Source of the DNA: Bermanella sp.
GTDB lineage: Bacteria > Pseudomonadota > Gammaproteobacteria > Pseudomonadales > Oceanobacteraceae
Direction: 5' to 3'
Assembly: GCA_002683575.1 (NCBI GenBank)
Contig: NYTP01000116.1
Location: forward strand, 1 to 53,443
Length of the DNA: 53,443 nucleotides
Positions 37,692-46,463 of the stretch are shown one piece after another; positions within the stretch are counted from its first letter, which is position 1, and every line of letters starts with the position of its first letter. A program made the translations under genes and the position numbers. Below the pieces are notes generated by a model. It made no database searches and was not told where the DNA came from. It worked only from the letters and a program-made list of their open reading frames with translations.

Positions 37692-39136
37692 TGAGTTTAC
37701 AAATCGATGCGCAGTACCGCAAACACCCAGTATCGCAGTTCAATGGCAATCCGCTTACTGAGGCTTTACCTGTGCCTCTGAGCGTAACTGAGTTGCTTCC
37801 TCGTACGACTAAGACGATGGAATGTGACGCAGATTTTTGGTCGTTAGACCAACTCTATCAACGTGCAATCTTGCAGAGCATGGGATGCACCCACGTTCCG
37901 TCGGATAAGTTTGTCACGTTTTACCAAAAATGTTGGTCGCTTTTGCTGCATTCTTATGCCACCAGAAATCCTCTAGAGCCGACATCCATGGCACTAAAAA
38001 TGGGGCTTGCAGAGGCTTACCGCTCGAAACCCGACAGTTCCATAAAGCGCGGCATTGCTACTCATAAAACCACGGCATCAAGCGTCTTGGTTACTGGGTA
38101 CAGTGGAGCTGGAAAAACTACAATGATTCGCAGTGCATTAACAGTTATTCCACAAGTGATTTGTCACACTGAGTTTCAAGGGAAACCTTACAACCAAAAT
38201 CAAATTGTATGGTTGTCTTTGGATATGCCCTCAACGCCTTCGTTAAAAGCCTTGGCGCTCAATTTCTTCAAGGCTGTTGATGATGCCACTGGTACTACGG
38301 ATTACTTTGAGCAGTGGGACGCTCGTAATCGTGAATCCGTTGATCGGCATTTATCTGGAATGCAGTTGGTTGCTGCCACCCATGAGATTGGTTTAGTGCA
38401 TATTGATGAGCTCCAGTTCTTGTTGGCCTACGGCAACTCAGACAAAGCTCCAACCCTTACAATCCTTGAAGCCATGTTCAACAAAATTGGTATTCCAATG
38501 ATTATCAGCTGCACAGATTCAGGGTTGCAGTTATTTTCGAAGCATGTCCTTGTCGATGGTAAATCGCAACCTGAAATCACTACGCTTCGCCGATTAGTCA
38601 ATGATAGAGAATTTCGATTGGCGACCTATTCGAAAAATGGGGATATGTTCACTAACACATTACATGCGCTTTATCCCGATTGGTCCCTCCTACATTGCAG
38701 CGAATTATCGACTGAATTCGTTGATAAGTTCTATGAGTATACCAGCGGGCTCCCGGCATTTATGACTCGCCTGGCACAAGTACATCAGGAGTATCTGGTG
38801 TTTCTGTACAATGAAGGCAAACTTGAACCTGGCACATCGACAAATACCGTTAAATACTTGGAAACTGTATTTTTCAATCAGTTTCAGCTGTATAACACAG
38901 CGCTGAAGCATCTGAAAAATAAAGATATAAGGGCTTATGAAGATGCCATTGAGGAAGCACAGAAAGCGGAAAATACAGAGTCTGCATTGTCGGGAAGCCC
39001 TAAAGGTTTTAAATCGCCGCCCAAAAAGTCGGCATCACGGTCGAGTCCAAAAGCACCATTAATTGCCCCTATGCTGGGAGCAAACATATCTTCTGGCGCG
39101 AGTATAGGTAACTTTAAAATGGGGCTTAAAGACTAG
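37691..39136 (+). CDS. tnsC: TnsC, AAA+ transposition regulator (element 2)
   Basis: This 481-residue ATPase connects target choice to the transposase. Walker A is GYSGAGKT at 136-143. Walker B is VHIDELQF, with D239 and E240. The C-terminal 60 residues are a low-complexity, Ser/Lys/Pro-rich tail (SPKGFKSPPKKSASRSS). That is longer than in element 1's TnsC and is the type of tail that contacts TnsA or DNA in Tn7. The start codon overlaps the tnsB stop by one base, and tniQ begins 3 bases after the stop. Confidence 0.95.
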   Translation: MSLQIDAQYRKHPVSQFNGNPLTEALPVPLSVTELLPRTTKTMECDADFWSLDQLYQRAILQSMGCTHVPSDKFVTFYQKCWSLLLHSYATRNPLEPTSMALKMGLAEAYRSKPDSSIKRGIATHKTTASSVLVTGYSGAGKTTMIRSALTVIPQVICHTEFQGKPYNQNQIVWLSLDMPSTPSLKALALNFFKAVDDATGTTDYFEQWDARNRESVDRHLSGMQLVAATHEIGLVHIDELQFLLAYGNSDKAPTLTILEAMFNKIGIPMIISCTDSGLQLFSKHVLVDGKSQPEITTLRRLVNDREFRLATYSKNGDMFTNTLHALYPDWSLLHCSELSTEFVDKFYEYTSGLPAFMTRLAQVHQEYLVFLYNEGKLEPGTSTNTVKYLETVFFNQFQLYNTALKHLKNKDIRAYEDAIEEAQKAENTESALSGSPKGFKSPPKKSASRSSPKAPLIAPMLGANISSGASIGNFKMGLKD

Positions 39137-39139
39137 GTT

Positions 39140-40102
39140 ATGGCGACGATGCATTTTTTCTTACCACTGCTACCTGATGAGCACTACTTTTCTCGCATTG
39201 CCCGCATGGCAGTGCTTACACCCACTAAATCGATGGCCGACTTCTTTCGATCTTGGTTTAGTGTGAATCAGTCGGTTAACCCTCTTAAGGATTATCAAGC
39301 CGTATGCAACGGCTTGATAACACATTCCAAAGCGACTATGTGTGAAGACTTGCTTTGTCGGCATACGAGTGCTGGTTTCTATAGTCATTTTCTTGATGTA
39401 GAGCGTCGTAGAGAGCTGCTCAAAGGGAAAGCAAAGTGTGATCGTAAGAAGCTTTTCATTCCCGGATTAACCAAAGTACAAAATGCAAATTGTTGGAGAG
39501 CTTGCCCGCAATGTATAGAGGAAGATATTGAAAATTTTGGAACACCGTATTGGCATGTCAGTCATCAGTTACCGACAGCCAAAGTTTGCACTAAACATGT
39601 GTTTCAAACGCTGATTGCAGGTTGCAACTGTTGCGGTTGGGAAAATATTGATTTAAGGAAAAATCCTTTGCCCGAGGCCATATGCCCGAAATGTAATCAT
39701 GATATGCAGGAGAGTTCACCAACTGCTATTGAAGCGAACGTTGCAATTCAAAGTATGGGACAAGAGCTCTACTTAAACTCGTGCTCTCTTCAGTGTCCAA
39801 TGAATGAGCGGCAAATGCTTCGCTCAGTTGAGCATGCTTTTGGCGACGCGATTCGAAGCCGGAATCAAGAATATTGGGAAACTAAAACACAGGTAGAGCA
39901 TGAGTTCTGGGATTGGGTTCTGGAGAACCAAATTGGTAACTACTTCAATATAAACACAGAAGCTGAACTTCATGAGCTTCTTCGCCTTGAGTCGGTAATA
40001 AATAACCCTACTAAGGTTACACCAATGGCTCACATTATTTGTCTAGCGTTTTTCAATCAAATTGGTCAACCCAATCATGATGGGCTATCACTCGTCTCTT
40101 GA
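39140..40102 (+). CDS. tniQ: Short TniQ-family protein (element 2)
   Basis: This 320-residue protein opens FFLPLLPDEHYFSRIARMAVL, a standard TniQ start. Two zinc blocks are visible. The first is ACPQCIEED ... YWHVSHQLP ... CTKH at about residues 118-152, and the second is GCNCCGW ... CPKC shortly after. The extra second zinc site is absent from the short TniQ of element 1. The protein is too short to contain the TnsD DNA-reading half. As in element 1 it precedes a full TnsD, so paired TniQ proteins are a shared trait of both elements. It overlaps the next gene by 26 bases. Confidence 0.9.
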   Translation: MATMHFFLPLLPDEHYFSRIARMAVLTPTKSMADFFRSWFSVNQSVNPLKDYQAVCNGLITHSKATMCEDLLCRHTSAGFYSHFLDVERRRELLKGKAKCDRKKLFIPGLTKVQNANCWRACPQCIEEDIENFGTPYWHVSHQLPTAKVCTKHVFQTLIAGCNCCGWENIDLRKNPLPEAICPKCNHDMQESSPTAIEANVAIQSMGQELYLNSCSLQCPMNERQMLRSVEHAFGDAIRSRNQEYWETKTQVEHEFWDWVLENQIGNYFNINTEAELHELLRLESVINNPTKVTPMAHIICLAFFNQIGQPNHDGLSLVS

Positions 40103-41513
40103 GACAGACGAAATACCTTACAGTTGGTTAGTCGTATACTGTCAACTGTCAGGGCTTCCTTCTACAAGACTATTACTTGAGCGAAGCCAATTGGCACATT
40201 GTCAATTAGCTTCTCAACTCCCTGGGTATATCCCTTTCATCAGCAAAACTATTGGGCTACCAGAGAGTAAGCTCATTAATGAGCATACTACGCTTCCCCT
40301 TTTCCGATGTTTTTTACACGAAAAGACGTATTTCTCTGTGTTTAATAATCTCGCTGAAGGCAACGGTAGCAATCTTCATTCACGTATGTCGCTTATAGCC
40401 AATAGAGTTAGCGCCGGTACTGTTTTAAGGGCTTGTCCTGAATGTATTAAAGATGACTTAGAAAACGTTGGCCGAGCATGGTGGCATTTACAACATCAAC
40501 TTCCTGGCTGTTCAGTTTGCTTGAAGCATTGTGAACCATTGATAGAAGTAGAGGTACGACGTAGAGAGCTAATTCAGCCAACTCAGTTAGCAACTCAGCA
40601 TCCATTAAACTTGAGCGAAATAGACCTTCAACTAAGTGGTCTGATTGATGATGTATGGCACCGAAATCAGCCTGCAATTCAATATAACGATTTATTGAAT
40701 CGATACCGACAGCGGCTTGTGGAAGTCGGTTTTGCACTTCACCAAGGGGCCATTCGGCAAGAGAAGCTGCGTCAAGCACTAAGGGCATATTGGTCGGAGA
40801 GTACCTCCCTAGTAGTGCAGCAATTGTTAATCGATAACAGCTATCCTGAGAAGTTGTTCAGAGCCCAAAGGGCACAGTTTCATCCGTTAAAACATCTATT
40901 GCTTATTGGAATGCTATGGAAATCTTGGCAGCAGTTCGTCGAATACAACACAAATGAGCCCGGATTACACGAAAGCTGTGACGTTAATTTGTTGAATGAA
41001 GATAACTCAGATGCTGACATTTTACGCTTGCTTAGAGATGGGCGCTCTCTGAGAGAAGTATCACAGCATTTCAAGCGAAGCATTATATATGTCAAAAAAA
41101 TTGCGGTGCAACACAGTGTCCAAGTAGACAGACGTCCCAAAAGGATATTCGGTGTAGATAGAGAGTTAATTATTGGAATGCTTAAGAGTGGCGTTAATAC
41201 GCGCCAAATCGCCAACAAGGTTGATTGTTCTGTCGGTGCAATAGAGCAGGTTCTATCGCAGTATCCAGACATTGTGGAATGCCGACAACAGATTCGTTTC
41301 AAGGCAAAATGCTTGGAGCATCAAAATTGTATTCTTAGTGCTTTATCGGAGCACCCAGATTTTCACCGAGGCGAAATTCAACGTGAATGCAGAGCAAGCT
41401 ACACCTGGCTCTTTAAGCATAATCAACAGTGGCTATACGAGCACGTTCCTCCGGCTATTCCTAGACAGTTTAGGTATCAAGGTGGGAAGAATAACCAAAA
41501 AAATGAGCATTAA
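40077..41513 (+). CDS. tnsD: TnsD-like TniQ protein, probable gcvP-site selector (element 2)
   Basis: This protein has 478 residues from ATG 40077. An ATG at 40080 and a TTG at 40062 are alternatives; none has a strong ribosome-binding site, so translation probably depends on the overlapping tniQ. The TniQ domain shows DEIPYSWLVVYCQLSGLP, then the zinc block ACPECIKDD ... WWHLQHQLPG ... CLKH. The C-terminal half has helix-turn-helix units (LREVSQHFKRSIIYVKKIAVQH, RQIANKVDCSVGAIEQVL) and ends with SYTWLFKHNQQWLYEHVPPA. That ending parallels the end of TnsD in element 1. Shared C-terminal design and a shared insertion point suggest both read the same gcvP sequence. Confidence 0.9.
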   Translation: MMGYHSSLETDEIPYSWLVVYCQLSGLPSTRLLLERSQLAHCQLASQLPGYIPFISKTIGLPESKLINEHTTLPLFRCFLHEKTYFSVFNNLAEGNGSNLHSRMSLIANRVSAGTVLRACPECIKDDLENVGRAWWHLQHQLPGCSVCLKHCEPLIEVEVRRRELIQPTQLATQHPLNLSEIDLQLSGLIDDVWHRNQPAIQYNDLLNRYRQRLVEVGFALHQGAIRQEKLRQALRAYWSESTSLVVQQLLIDNSYPEKLFRAQRAQFHPLKHLLLIGMLWKSWQQFVEYNTNEPGLHESCDVNLLNEDNSDADILRLLRDGRSLREVSQHFKRSIIYVKKIAVQHSVQVDRRPKRIFGVDRELIIGMLKSGVNTRQIANKVDCSVGAIEQVLSQYPDIVECRQQIRFKAKCLEHQNCILSALSEHPDFHRGEIQRECRASYTWLFKHNQQWLYEHVPPAIPRQFRYQGGKNNQKNEH

Positions 41514-42960
41514 TGACGGAGTGAATGTGAGAATGATTAAACCTCCACATCCAGGTGAAACGTTGAAAGAGCTTTATCTCGACCCTCTAGGTTTAGATAT
41601 CGAAAACACAGCAAATAAGCTTGGAGTAAGTAGTATCCAATTGAAAGAATTCGTAAATGGCAGTCGAGGAATTACAAACTCTTTGGCTACTAAGCTTGTG
41701 GACGAATTTGGTGGCTCTGCACAATCATGGTTGAACCAGCAGAAACAATATGACGATTGGCAATCAAATAAAATCGAGTACACCACAAGTGGATTGAATA
41801 CGTTGAGATATCAGTATCAATATATGTTGGTAATTGACGTTGAACATACTTGTGACGCTAATAATGAAATACCCGTTGATGAACGAGAACTCATTGAATT
41901 GGGCGCAGTAATCTTGTGTTGTAAAACATTAAAGATGGAGGCTGCTTTTTCCAGCCTGATTAAACCGGTAAAGCATCCTATTTTGACCGACTTCTGCGTT
42001 TCTCTCACCGGAATTCAACAAGAAAATGTTCAGCAAGCCGACATCTTCCCAGTTGTTTTTAATCGATTTTTGGCTTGGTTACAGAACTATCCCCGATATT
42101 TATTTTGCTCTTGGGGAGCGTACGATCGTGTGCAGCTAGAGTTGGATTGTAAACGGCATTGCACCGCCGAACTTCATTGCGAACAAGAGCTTAATATTAA
42201 AAAAGCATTCGCAAAAATAATGAAAATAAAGCCTCGGATTGGATTAAAGAGAGCCATGGAATGGTTAAAACTGGCATATGATGGTGAGCATCATAGAGCG
42301 CTAAGTGATGCGAAAAATGCAGCAAAAATTTTGAATTTGTTATTGCAGCCAGAGCTTAGTGAGACGATGTCTAAAAATATGCGGCTAAACATCGATGCAC
42401 TAGTAGAGGGGGAAGAGCATATCAAAGAGCTGAGTTCTGCTGGCTTTGTTAATGTTTCAAGTGAAAAGAAAGCACTGCATCCAGCCCGTTACTTTGAAGA
42501 ACTATTCTTACCTAAACTCAAAGCTAAGGGGGTAAGTGATATGGATATTTCCACGCGTTTGGGCATTTCTGAGCAGTTGTACTTGGACTTTCTGGGCGAA
42601 AAGGTCAGTATTACAAGTGGTTTTGCCAATAAACTTGAAGCTCTCACTGGAATGCGCGTCGAATTTTGGTTGAGAGCTCAAGTCAAATTTAATGATTGTC
42701 TTTACTACCATATCTTTGACGTTGTCACTGAGGGTAAAAGTGCTGCGTTAAATTTAAAGGCCGAGTTAGATGAATTAATTAAGCAGAGTGATAACTCTGA
42801 ATTACAAGAACAACTAAAAATCAGAAAAATTGCAGGAGTCGCAAGAGGAATCTTATCTCATATAAAAGCTAAGCATAGTATTTCAGATGAAGAGTCCATG
42901 TTACAAGTGATAGAGCGAGCGCTTGAAGATATAATTTCTACCAACAATGATAAGCCATAA
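41503..42960 (+). CDS. HigA-like HTH / DEDDh exonuclease / HigA-like HTH fusion
   Basis: This protein has 485 residues from ATG 41503; ATG 41533 is an alternative beginning right at the first domain. Residues 13-80 match HigA-type antitoxin repressors (PPHPGETLKELYL ... LGVSSIQLKEFVNGSRGIT). Residues of about 108-285 form a DEDDh 3'-5' exonuclease: D112 and E114 (VIDVEHT), D208 (SWGAYDRVQ), H264 and D269 (HRALSD). Residues of about 325-400 are a second HigA-like unit (HPARYFEELFLPKL ... LGISEQLYLDFLGEKVSIT). The gene overlaps tnsD by 11 bases, so it is the sixth gene of the tns operon. I know of no described Tn7 component with this design. It could be a DNA-bound nuclease acting on ends or targets, or a regulator. 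Confidence 0.85.
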   Translation: MSINDGVNVRMIKPPHPGETLKELYLDPLGLDIENTANKLGVSSIQLKEFVNGSRGITNSLATKLVDEFGGSAQSWLNQQKQYDDWQSNKIEYTTSGLNTLRYQYQYMLVIDVEHTCDANNEIPVDERELIELGAVILCCKTLKMEAAFSSLIKPVKHPILTDFCVSLTGIQQENVQQADIFPVVFNRFLAWLQNYPRYLFCSWGAYDRVQLELDCKRHCTAELHCEQELNIKKAFAKIMKIKPRIGLKRAMEWLKLAYDGEHHRALSDAKNAAKILNLLLQPELSETMSKNMRLNIDALVEGEEHIKELSSAGFVNVSSEKKALHPARYFEELFLPKLKAKGVSDMDISTRLGISEQLYLDFLGEKVSITSGFANKLEALTGMRVEFWLRAQVKFNDCLYYHIFDVVTEGKSAALNLKAELDELIKQSDNSELQEQLKIRKIAGVARGILSHIKAKHSISDEESMLQVIERALEDIISTNNDKP

Positions 42961-42976
42961 TTTGACTCAATACTGT

Positions 42977-43140
42977 AATGAAGCTTTGGTTTCGATCAGG
43001 ATGAAGCCTTATTCGCGATCAGGATGGAGCCTTAATGCGGTTGGATATTATAATGAAGCCTTGTTTGTGATCAGAGTGAAGCCTTAATTAGGTCAAATAT
43101 TGTAATGAAGCATTGATTGGTTTGGAATATTAGAATGAAG
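42977..43140. repeat. Periodic array of seven ATGAAGC-type repeats
   Basis: Seven copies of a core close to ATGAAGCCTT start at 42978, 43001, 43024, 43053, 43076, 43105 and 43135. The spacings are 23, 23, 29, 23, 29 and 30 bp. Some copies share a longer unit, GATCAGGATGAAGCCTTA (42993-43011 and 43016-43034). The array fills the gap after the exonuclease fusion gene and ends 37 bp before the next small gene. The period is too short for CRISPR. It resembles iterons or a multi-operator. It does not resemble the element's TnsB end sites. Confidence 0.8.
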
Positions 43141-43176
43141 GCATAGCTTTAGCATGGATTAAAAAGGTGCAGTAAA

Positions 43177-43410
43177 ATGAATACATTCAATATCACAATC
43201 AAATTTGACCTTAGAGATGACAATATGTCCATGGACAACATTGATGATTTGCTTTTTGAAGGTGGCTTTGATGATGCTTTTGTTAGTCACTCATGTACTG
43301 GCCAGATTGAAATAGAAATTAGCAGAAATGCTGAAACTGAAGACATTTTAATTGAATCAATAGTACGAAAAGTTCGCGGTCTATTCCCAAATTCCAAATT
43401 TTTAAACTAA
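43177..43410 (+). CDS. Small hypothetical protein after the repeat array
   Basis: This is a 77-residue acidic protein, unrecognised. The predicted order is strand, helix, strand, strand, helix (TFNITIKFDL, NIDDLLFEGGFDD, IEIEISRNAE, ILIESIVRKVRGLFP), which would be a small alpha/beta fold. The ATG follows AAAGGTG. It is placed directly after the periodic repeats, which may be its control region. Confidence 0.65.
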   Translation: MNTFNITIKFDLRDDNMSMDNIDDLLFEGGFDDAFVSHSCTGQIEIEISRNAETEDILIESIVRKVRGLFPNSKFLN

Positions 43411-43529
43411 TTACCATTTTTGTTTCCAAAATGCCTGAAGTCAGAGCTCAATAGCAAAGTTATAGTTTTGCTCGAATCAACGCAGAGTTGTTGTTTCTTT
43501 ATTACTAATTAATTATTGAGGATATTATT

Positions 43530-43658
43530 ATGGCACAATCAAATTCATCTAAACCTGCTTCTAGTCACCCTGGGCCTGGTGGAAACTGGCCATCTACTAC
43601 AGGCAATAAATCAGGTGGAGATAGAGGTAATGCTGCTCCTAAAAGCGGCAAAAAGTAA
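43530..43658 (+). CDS. 42-residue Gly/Pro/Ser-rich conserved small protein
   Basis: ATG 43530 follows TGAGGATA. The 42-residue product reads SSKPASSHPGPGGNWPSTTG followed by a Gly/Arg/Lys-rich tail. From memory, very similar small proteins recur in gammaproteobacteria without known function. The sequence is low-complexity and probably unfolded. The overlapping longer frame starting at 43516 is not the gene. Confidence 0.7.
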   Translation: MAQSNSSKPASSHPGPGGNWPSTTGNKSGGDRGNAAPKSGKK

Positions 43659-43707
43659 TAAGGAATGGGCCGTTGAGGCCCTTTATTTAAATGGAAAATA
43701 ATAAAGC

Positions 43708-44097
43708 TACATTCCCGACTGGTTCTTGATGCGCTAGAGCAAGCTTTATGGGCACGAGGGAAGCCGAAAGGCGTTATACATCACAGCCTATTGTGGCAGC
43801 CAATATGTTTCTATCCGGTACTCCGAGAGATTTTCTGAAGCTGGCTTCAGCGCCTCCGTTGTCAGTGTTGGGGATTCTTATGACAATGCCTTGGCAGAAA
43901 CCATAAACGGTTTATACAAAGCAGAATTCATCCACAAAGACGGTCTTAAGAAAAGGTTGGAGCAAGTCGAGCTAGCCACATTGGATTGAGTTGATTGGTT
44001 CAACAACAGAAGACAGTTGAGTTCTATCGGTGATATCCCGCCACTGGAATATGAGGAAAACTATTATCGACAATTAGCCGAAGATACGGCAGCATGA
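43708..44097 (+). pseudogene. IS3-family transposase (orfB) C-terminal remnant
   Basis: Translation recovers the tail of an IS3-family DDE transposase: LVLDALEQALWARGKPKGVIHHS, then GSQYVS, VGDSYDNALAETINGLYKAE and WFNNRRQLSSIGDIPP, ending at the stop 44095-44097. It is broken by a frameshift just after the IHHS segment (around 43780-43792) and by an in-frame TGA within LDWVDWF (about 43988). The N-terminal two thirds and orfA are missing. It is a dead fragment inside element 2's cargo. Confidence 0.85.
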
Positions 44098-44305
44098 GTC
44101 AAACAAATCCGCCTCCGAATTTACCGGCGCGATTCACCTCAACTCGTGTTTCTTGTTTTCTCTACCCTAAGCTTCACCAACGAAAAAAATCATTAGTCTT
44201 ATTTGGTAACATCTAAATTCACTGTCTATATTTTAAACTCTATTTAACAGGGCTTGCAAACAAAAAAGCCGCCGTTCGAAAACACACAAATTAGAAGGAA
44301 CTAAG

Positions 44306-45364
44306 ATGCCGGACGCTGCCAACAAACGAGATGTTGTTCTTGTTATACATGGGATGGGTACGCACGCTCAAGACGACACTCGAAAATTCATTAACGATGG
44401 AATTAACCTTGCCGCGAAGCGTTTTGGCTTCGAAAAGTTCAACTTTGAAAAAGAAGTTGAACTCATTGAATTCAATTACAGTAAATTTTTAGACGAAGTC
44501 AGAAATAAAGACGCAAACTACGCTGAAACCATGTCAAAACACCTTTCTTTTCTTGCTGGGCATGGCCTTGCAGCCAATATTATATCGGAACTCACCGAAT
44601 TTTTTGCGGATTTTGATGAAGACAAGGCATTATATACGCACTGGATGGATGTACTTTACTACGGCGAAACGTTTTGGGGAGAAAAAATCCGTGTCGATTT
44701 AGCTGTGAAACTGAACGAGCTTTTAAAAAGCGCTAATTTAAAAGCACAAAGTGTGCATATTATAGCGCACAGTTTAGGGACGGCAGTCCTTCACGACACG
44801 CTGGCTGAAGTCTACGATCCTGACTCTGCCGTACGCAACAAAGTACCCAATCTCGACCCCAATCTATTTTTTGTAGATTCGCTCTTTCAGGTCGCAAACG
44901 TATCTCGGATGGTGCACCTTTTGAGTGAGGTTGATGATCCACTTACTTCCATTGTGCATCCACATGCAGATGGGTGCTCTAAAGTTATGTACAACGTTCA
45001 TAATACGTTCGACCCATTTACTTGGCTACTTCCATACAACCGTCCGTTAGATCGAGGCGGCGATACCGAGGTAAAAACAGTTCGAGTCGTAAATACACAC
45101 GATATTCAAGAGTACATGGAGGCACCGCCGGTTGCGAAATCTATTCTTAATACTGTTCTGAGCAAAAAAGTATCTAAAGAAAACTATGACAAGGCCGTCA
45201 GCGAACACGGAAAAACAAGTGTTACAACCAGCTTTGCAGAGCTTCAAAAAGCATTTAAAGACATTAAAAACAGCGCAACGGCATCGGGGAAAATCGAAGC
45301 ACTCAAAGTGTTCTTCAGAACCGCGAAAGACTTTAAAGACCTTGCAGAAAAAATCTTAAAATAA
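44306..45364 (+). CDS. Alpha/beta-hydrolase (lipase-like) protein
   Basis: This 352-residue protein starts with an oxyanion-hole segment, VVLVIHGMGTH (residues 10-20). It has the nucleophile elbow AHSLG at 154-158 (S156). Later D and H candidates lie in VVNTHDIQEY. There is no signal peptide, so the protein would stay in the cytosol unless exported as an effector. The substrate cannot be told from sequence, and a phospholipase is one possibility. It is followed 23 bp later by a secreted-protein gene and then a membrane-protein gene. The three form a likely operon, perhaps an effector with accessory or immunity proteins. Confidence 0.8.
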   Translation: MPDAANKRDVVLVIHGMGTHAQDDTRKFINDGINLAAKRFGFEKFNFEKEVELIEFNYSKFLDEVRNKDANYAETMSKHLSFLAGHGLAANIISELTEFFADFDEDKALYTHWMDVLYYGETFWGEKIRVDLAVKLNELLKSANLKAQSVHIIAHSLGTAVLHDTLAEVYDPDSAVRNKVPNLDPNLFFVDSLFQVANVSRMVHLLSEVDDPLTSIVHPHADGCSKVMYNVHNTFDPFTWLLPYNRPLDRGGDTEVKTVRVVNTHDIQEYMEAPPVAKSILNTVLSKKVSKENYDKAVSEHGKTSVTTSFAELQKAFKDIKNSATASGKIEALKVFFRTAKDFKDLAEKILK

Positions 45365-45387
45365 AAATGCAAAATCAAGGGGTGATC

Positions 45388-46455
45388 ATGAAAACTAAAC
45401 TGCTTTTTACTTTTCTTCTACTGGGTCTACCGTTCTTTGGCGCCGCAGATGAAAAACCTGTTCCCTGTGAATATTCTAATTTGGTACTAGCACGACCCGT
45501 TGATGCCCTTTCTGATTTCCATGAGGAAGCAAAGAATGCGGGCGAGAAAGTATGCAAAAACTTTTTCGGCATAACGCCTGATGAGAGGTCGAACATTGTA
45601 AAAAGTGTTTCAGATTACACAACCGCCGCGAGCACCGTGCTTTTTCAGCTTTATGATAATGAGTTGTTTACAGGACTTCATGAAAGAGTGGAGGTTTGGT
45701 CCGACTTGGTGAATAGCAATTACATGAACCCAGTTTATTTGCCGTTTTTACAAACAGCCGAGTTTGACCGTAACAACGATTATATCTGGCAAGTGTTTAT
45801 TAAAGCTTCAGAAAATAATTTTCCTGCCTTGGAATACAACCTAAGTAAAGATGACAGGTATGAAACCGCTTGCAAGAGTTTACTTGATGGGGTCAGTGGT
45901 TGTAATAATGTGTTTGAGCAGGTCAGCATTGCAGCTAATCCATTTTCGGCCTTGGTTAAAGAAAAATTGCTCGAAGATAATGGCGAAAAACTCGCTCTAC
46001 TTCAGGCTGATTGGCAAGAGTTTATTGACGATGCGCGATATCAAACACCATTAGATGTATGGGCCACAACATTGGCTTATTCGGAACGATATTCTGGCAA
46101 AGGGTTGTCTGGTCCTCCACCAATACAATATTTTTTATTTCGCCCAACAGCGGTTTACGAGCGGATTGATTCGTTGCCAGATGGAGATCAAGATAAAGCC
46201 TCGCTAGCGGTTGAATGGGTGGGATTCAATCACTGGAAAAGGGGCGTGGGAGTAAGCATTATCAGCACCTATCGAGACAGTGCGTTTACAAGTGATATCG
46301 GGACAGGGTTGATGGTCTATGTTGATAACACATACAGTTTCGGTTTTACGCATCGTGGAAAAAATGACAACAGTTTTTTCGTTAATATTGATGTCCTCGA
46401 ATGGCTTGGCGATAAGCTAGAAGTGTATGAACAATACAAAGATAAAATGTTCTGA
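45388..46455 (+). CDS. Secreted or periplasmic protein of unknown function
   Basis: This protein has 355 residues from ATG 45388, preceded by AAGGGGTGATC. It begins with a clear Sec signal peptide, MKTKLLFTFLLLGLPFFGAA, with probable cleavage before DEK. The mature part is soluble and acidic, with a helical middle and a beta-rich end (GLMVYVDNTYSFGFTH). I do not recognise the family. Its two neighbours are a lipase-like hydrolase and a membrane protein. A role as inhibitor, chaperone or immunity partner is possible and unproven. Confidence 0.75.
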   Translation: MKTKLLFTFLLLGLPFFGAADEKPVPCEYSNLVLARPVDALSDFHEEAKNAGEKVCKNFFGITPDERSNIVKSVSDYTTAASTVLFQLYDNELFTGLHERVEVWSDLVNSNYMNPVYLPFLQTAEFDRNNDYIWQVFIKASENNFPALEYNLSKDDRYETACKSLLDGVSGCNNVFEQVSIAANPFSALVKEKLLEDNGEKLALLQADWQEFIDDARYQTPLDVWATTLAYSERYSGKGLSGPPPIQYFLFRPTAVYERIDSLPDGDQDKASLAVEWVGFNHWKRGVGVSIISTYRDSAFTSDIGTGLMVYVDNTYSFGFTHRGKNDNSFFVNIDVLEWLGDKLEVYEQYKDKMF

Positions 46456-46463
46456 TTAGTGAG

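Noticed and set aside
42977-43140. Possible CRISPR array
   Set aside because: Repeat cores are only about 10 bp with 23-30 bp periods and the intervening sequence is partly shared. No cas genes are near.
43516-43701. Plus-strand open frame of 61 residues over the small gene
   Set aside because: It lies in another frame of the conserved 42-residue Gly/Pro-rich gene at 43530-43658, which has the better start and a family-like sequence.
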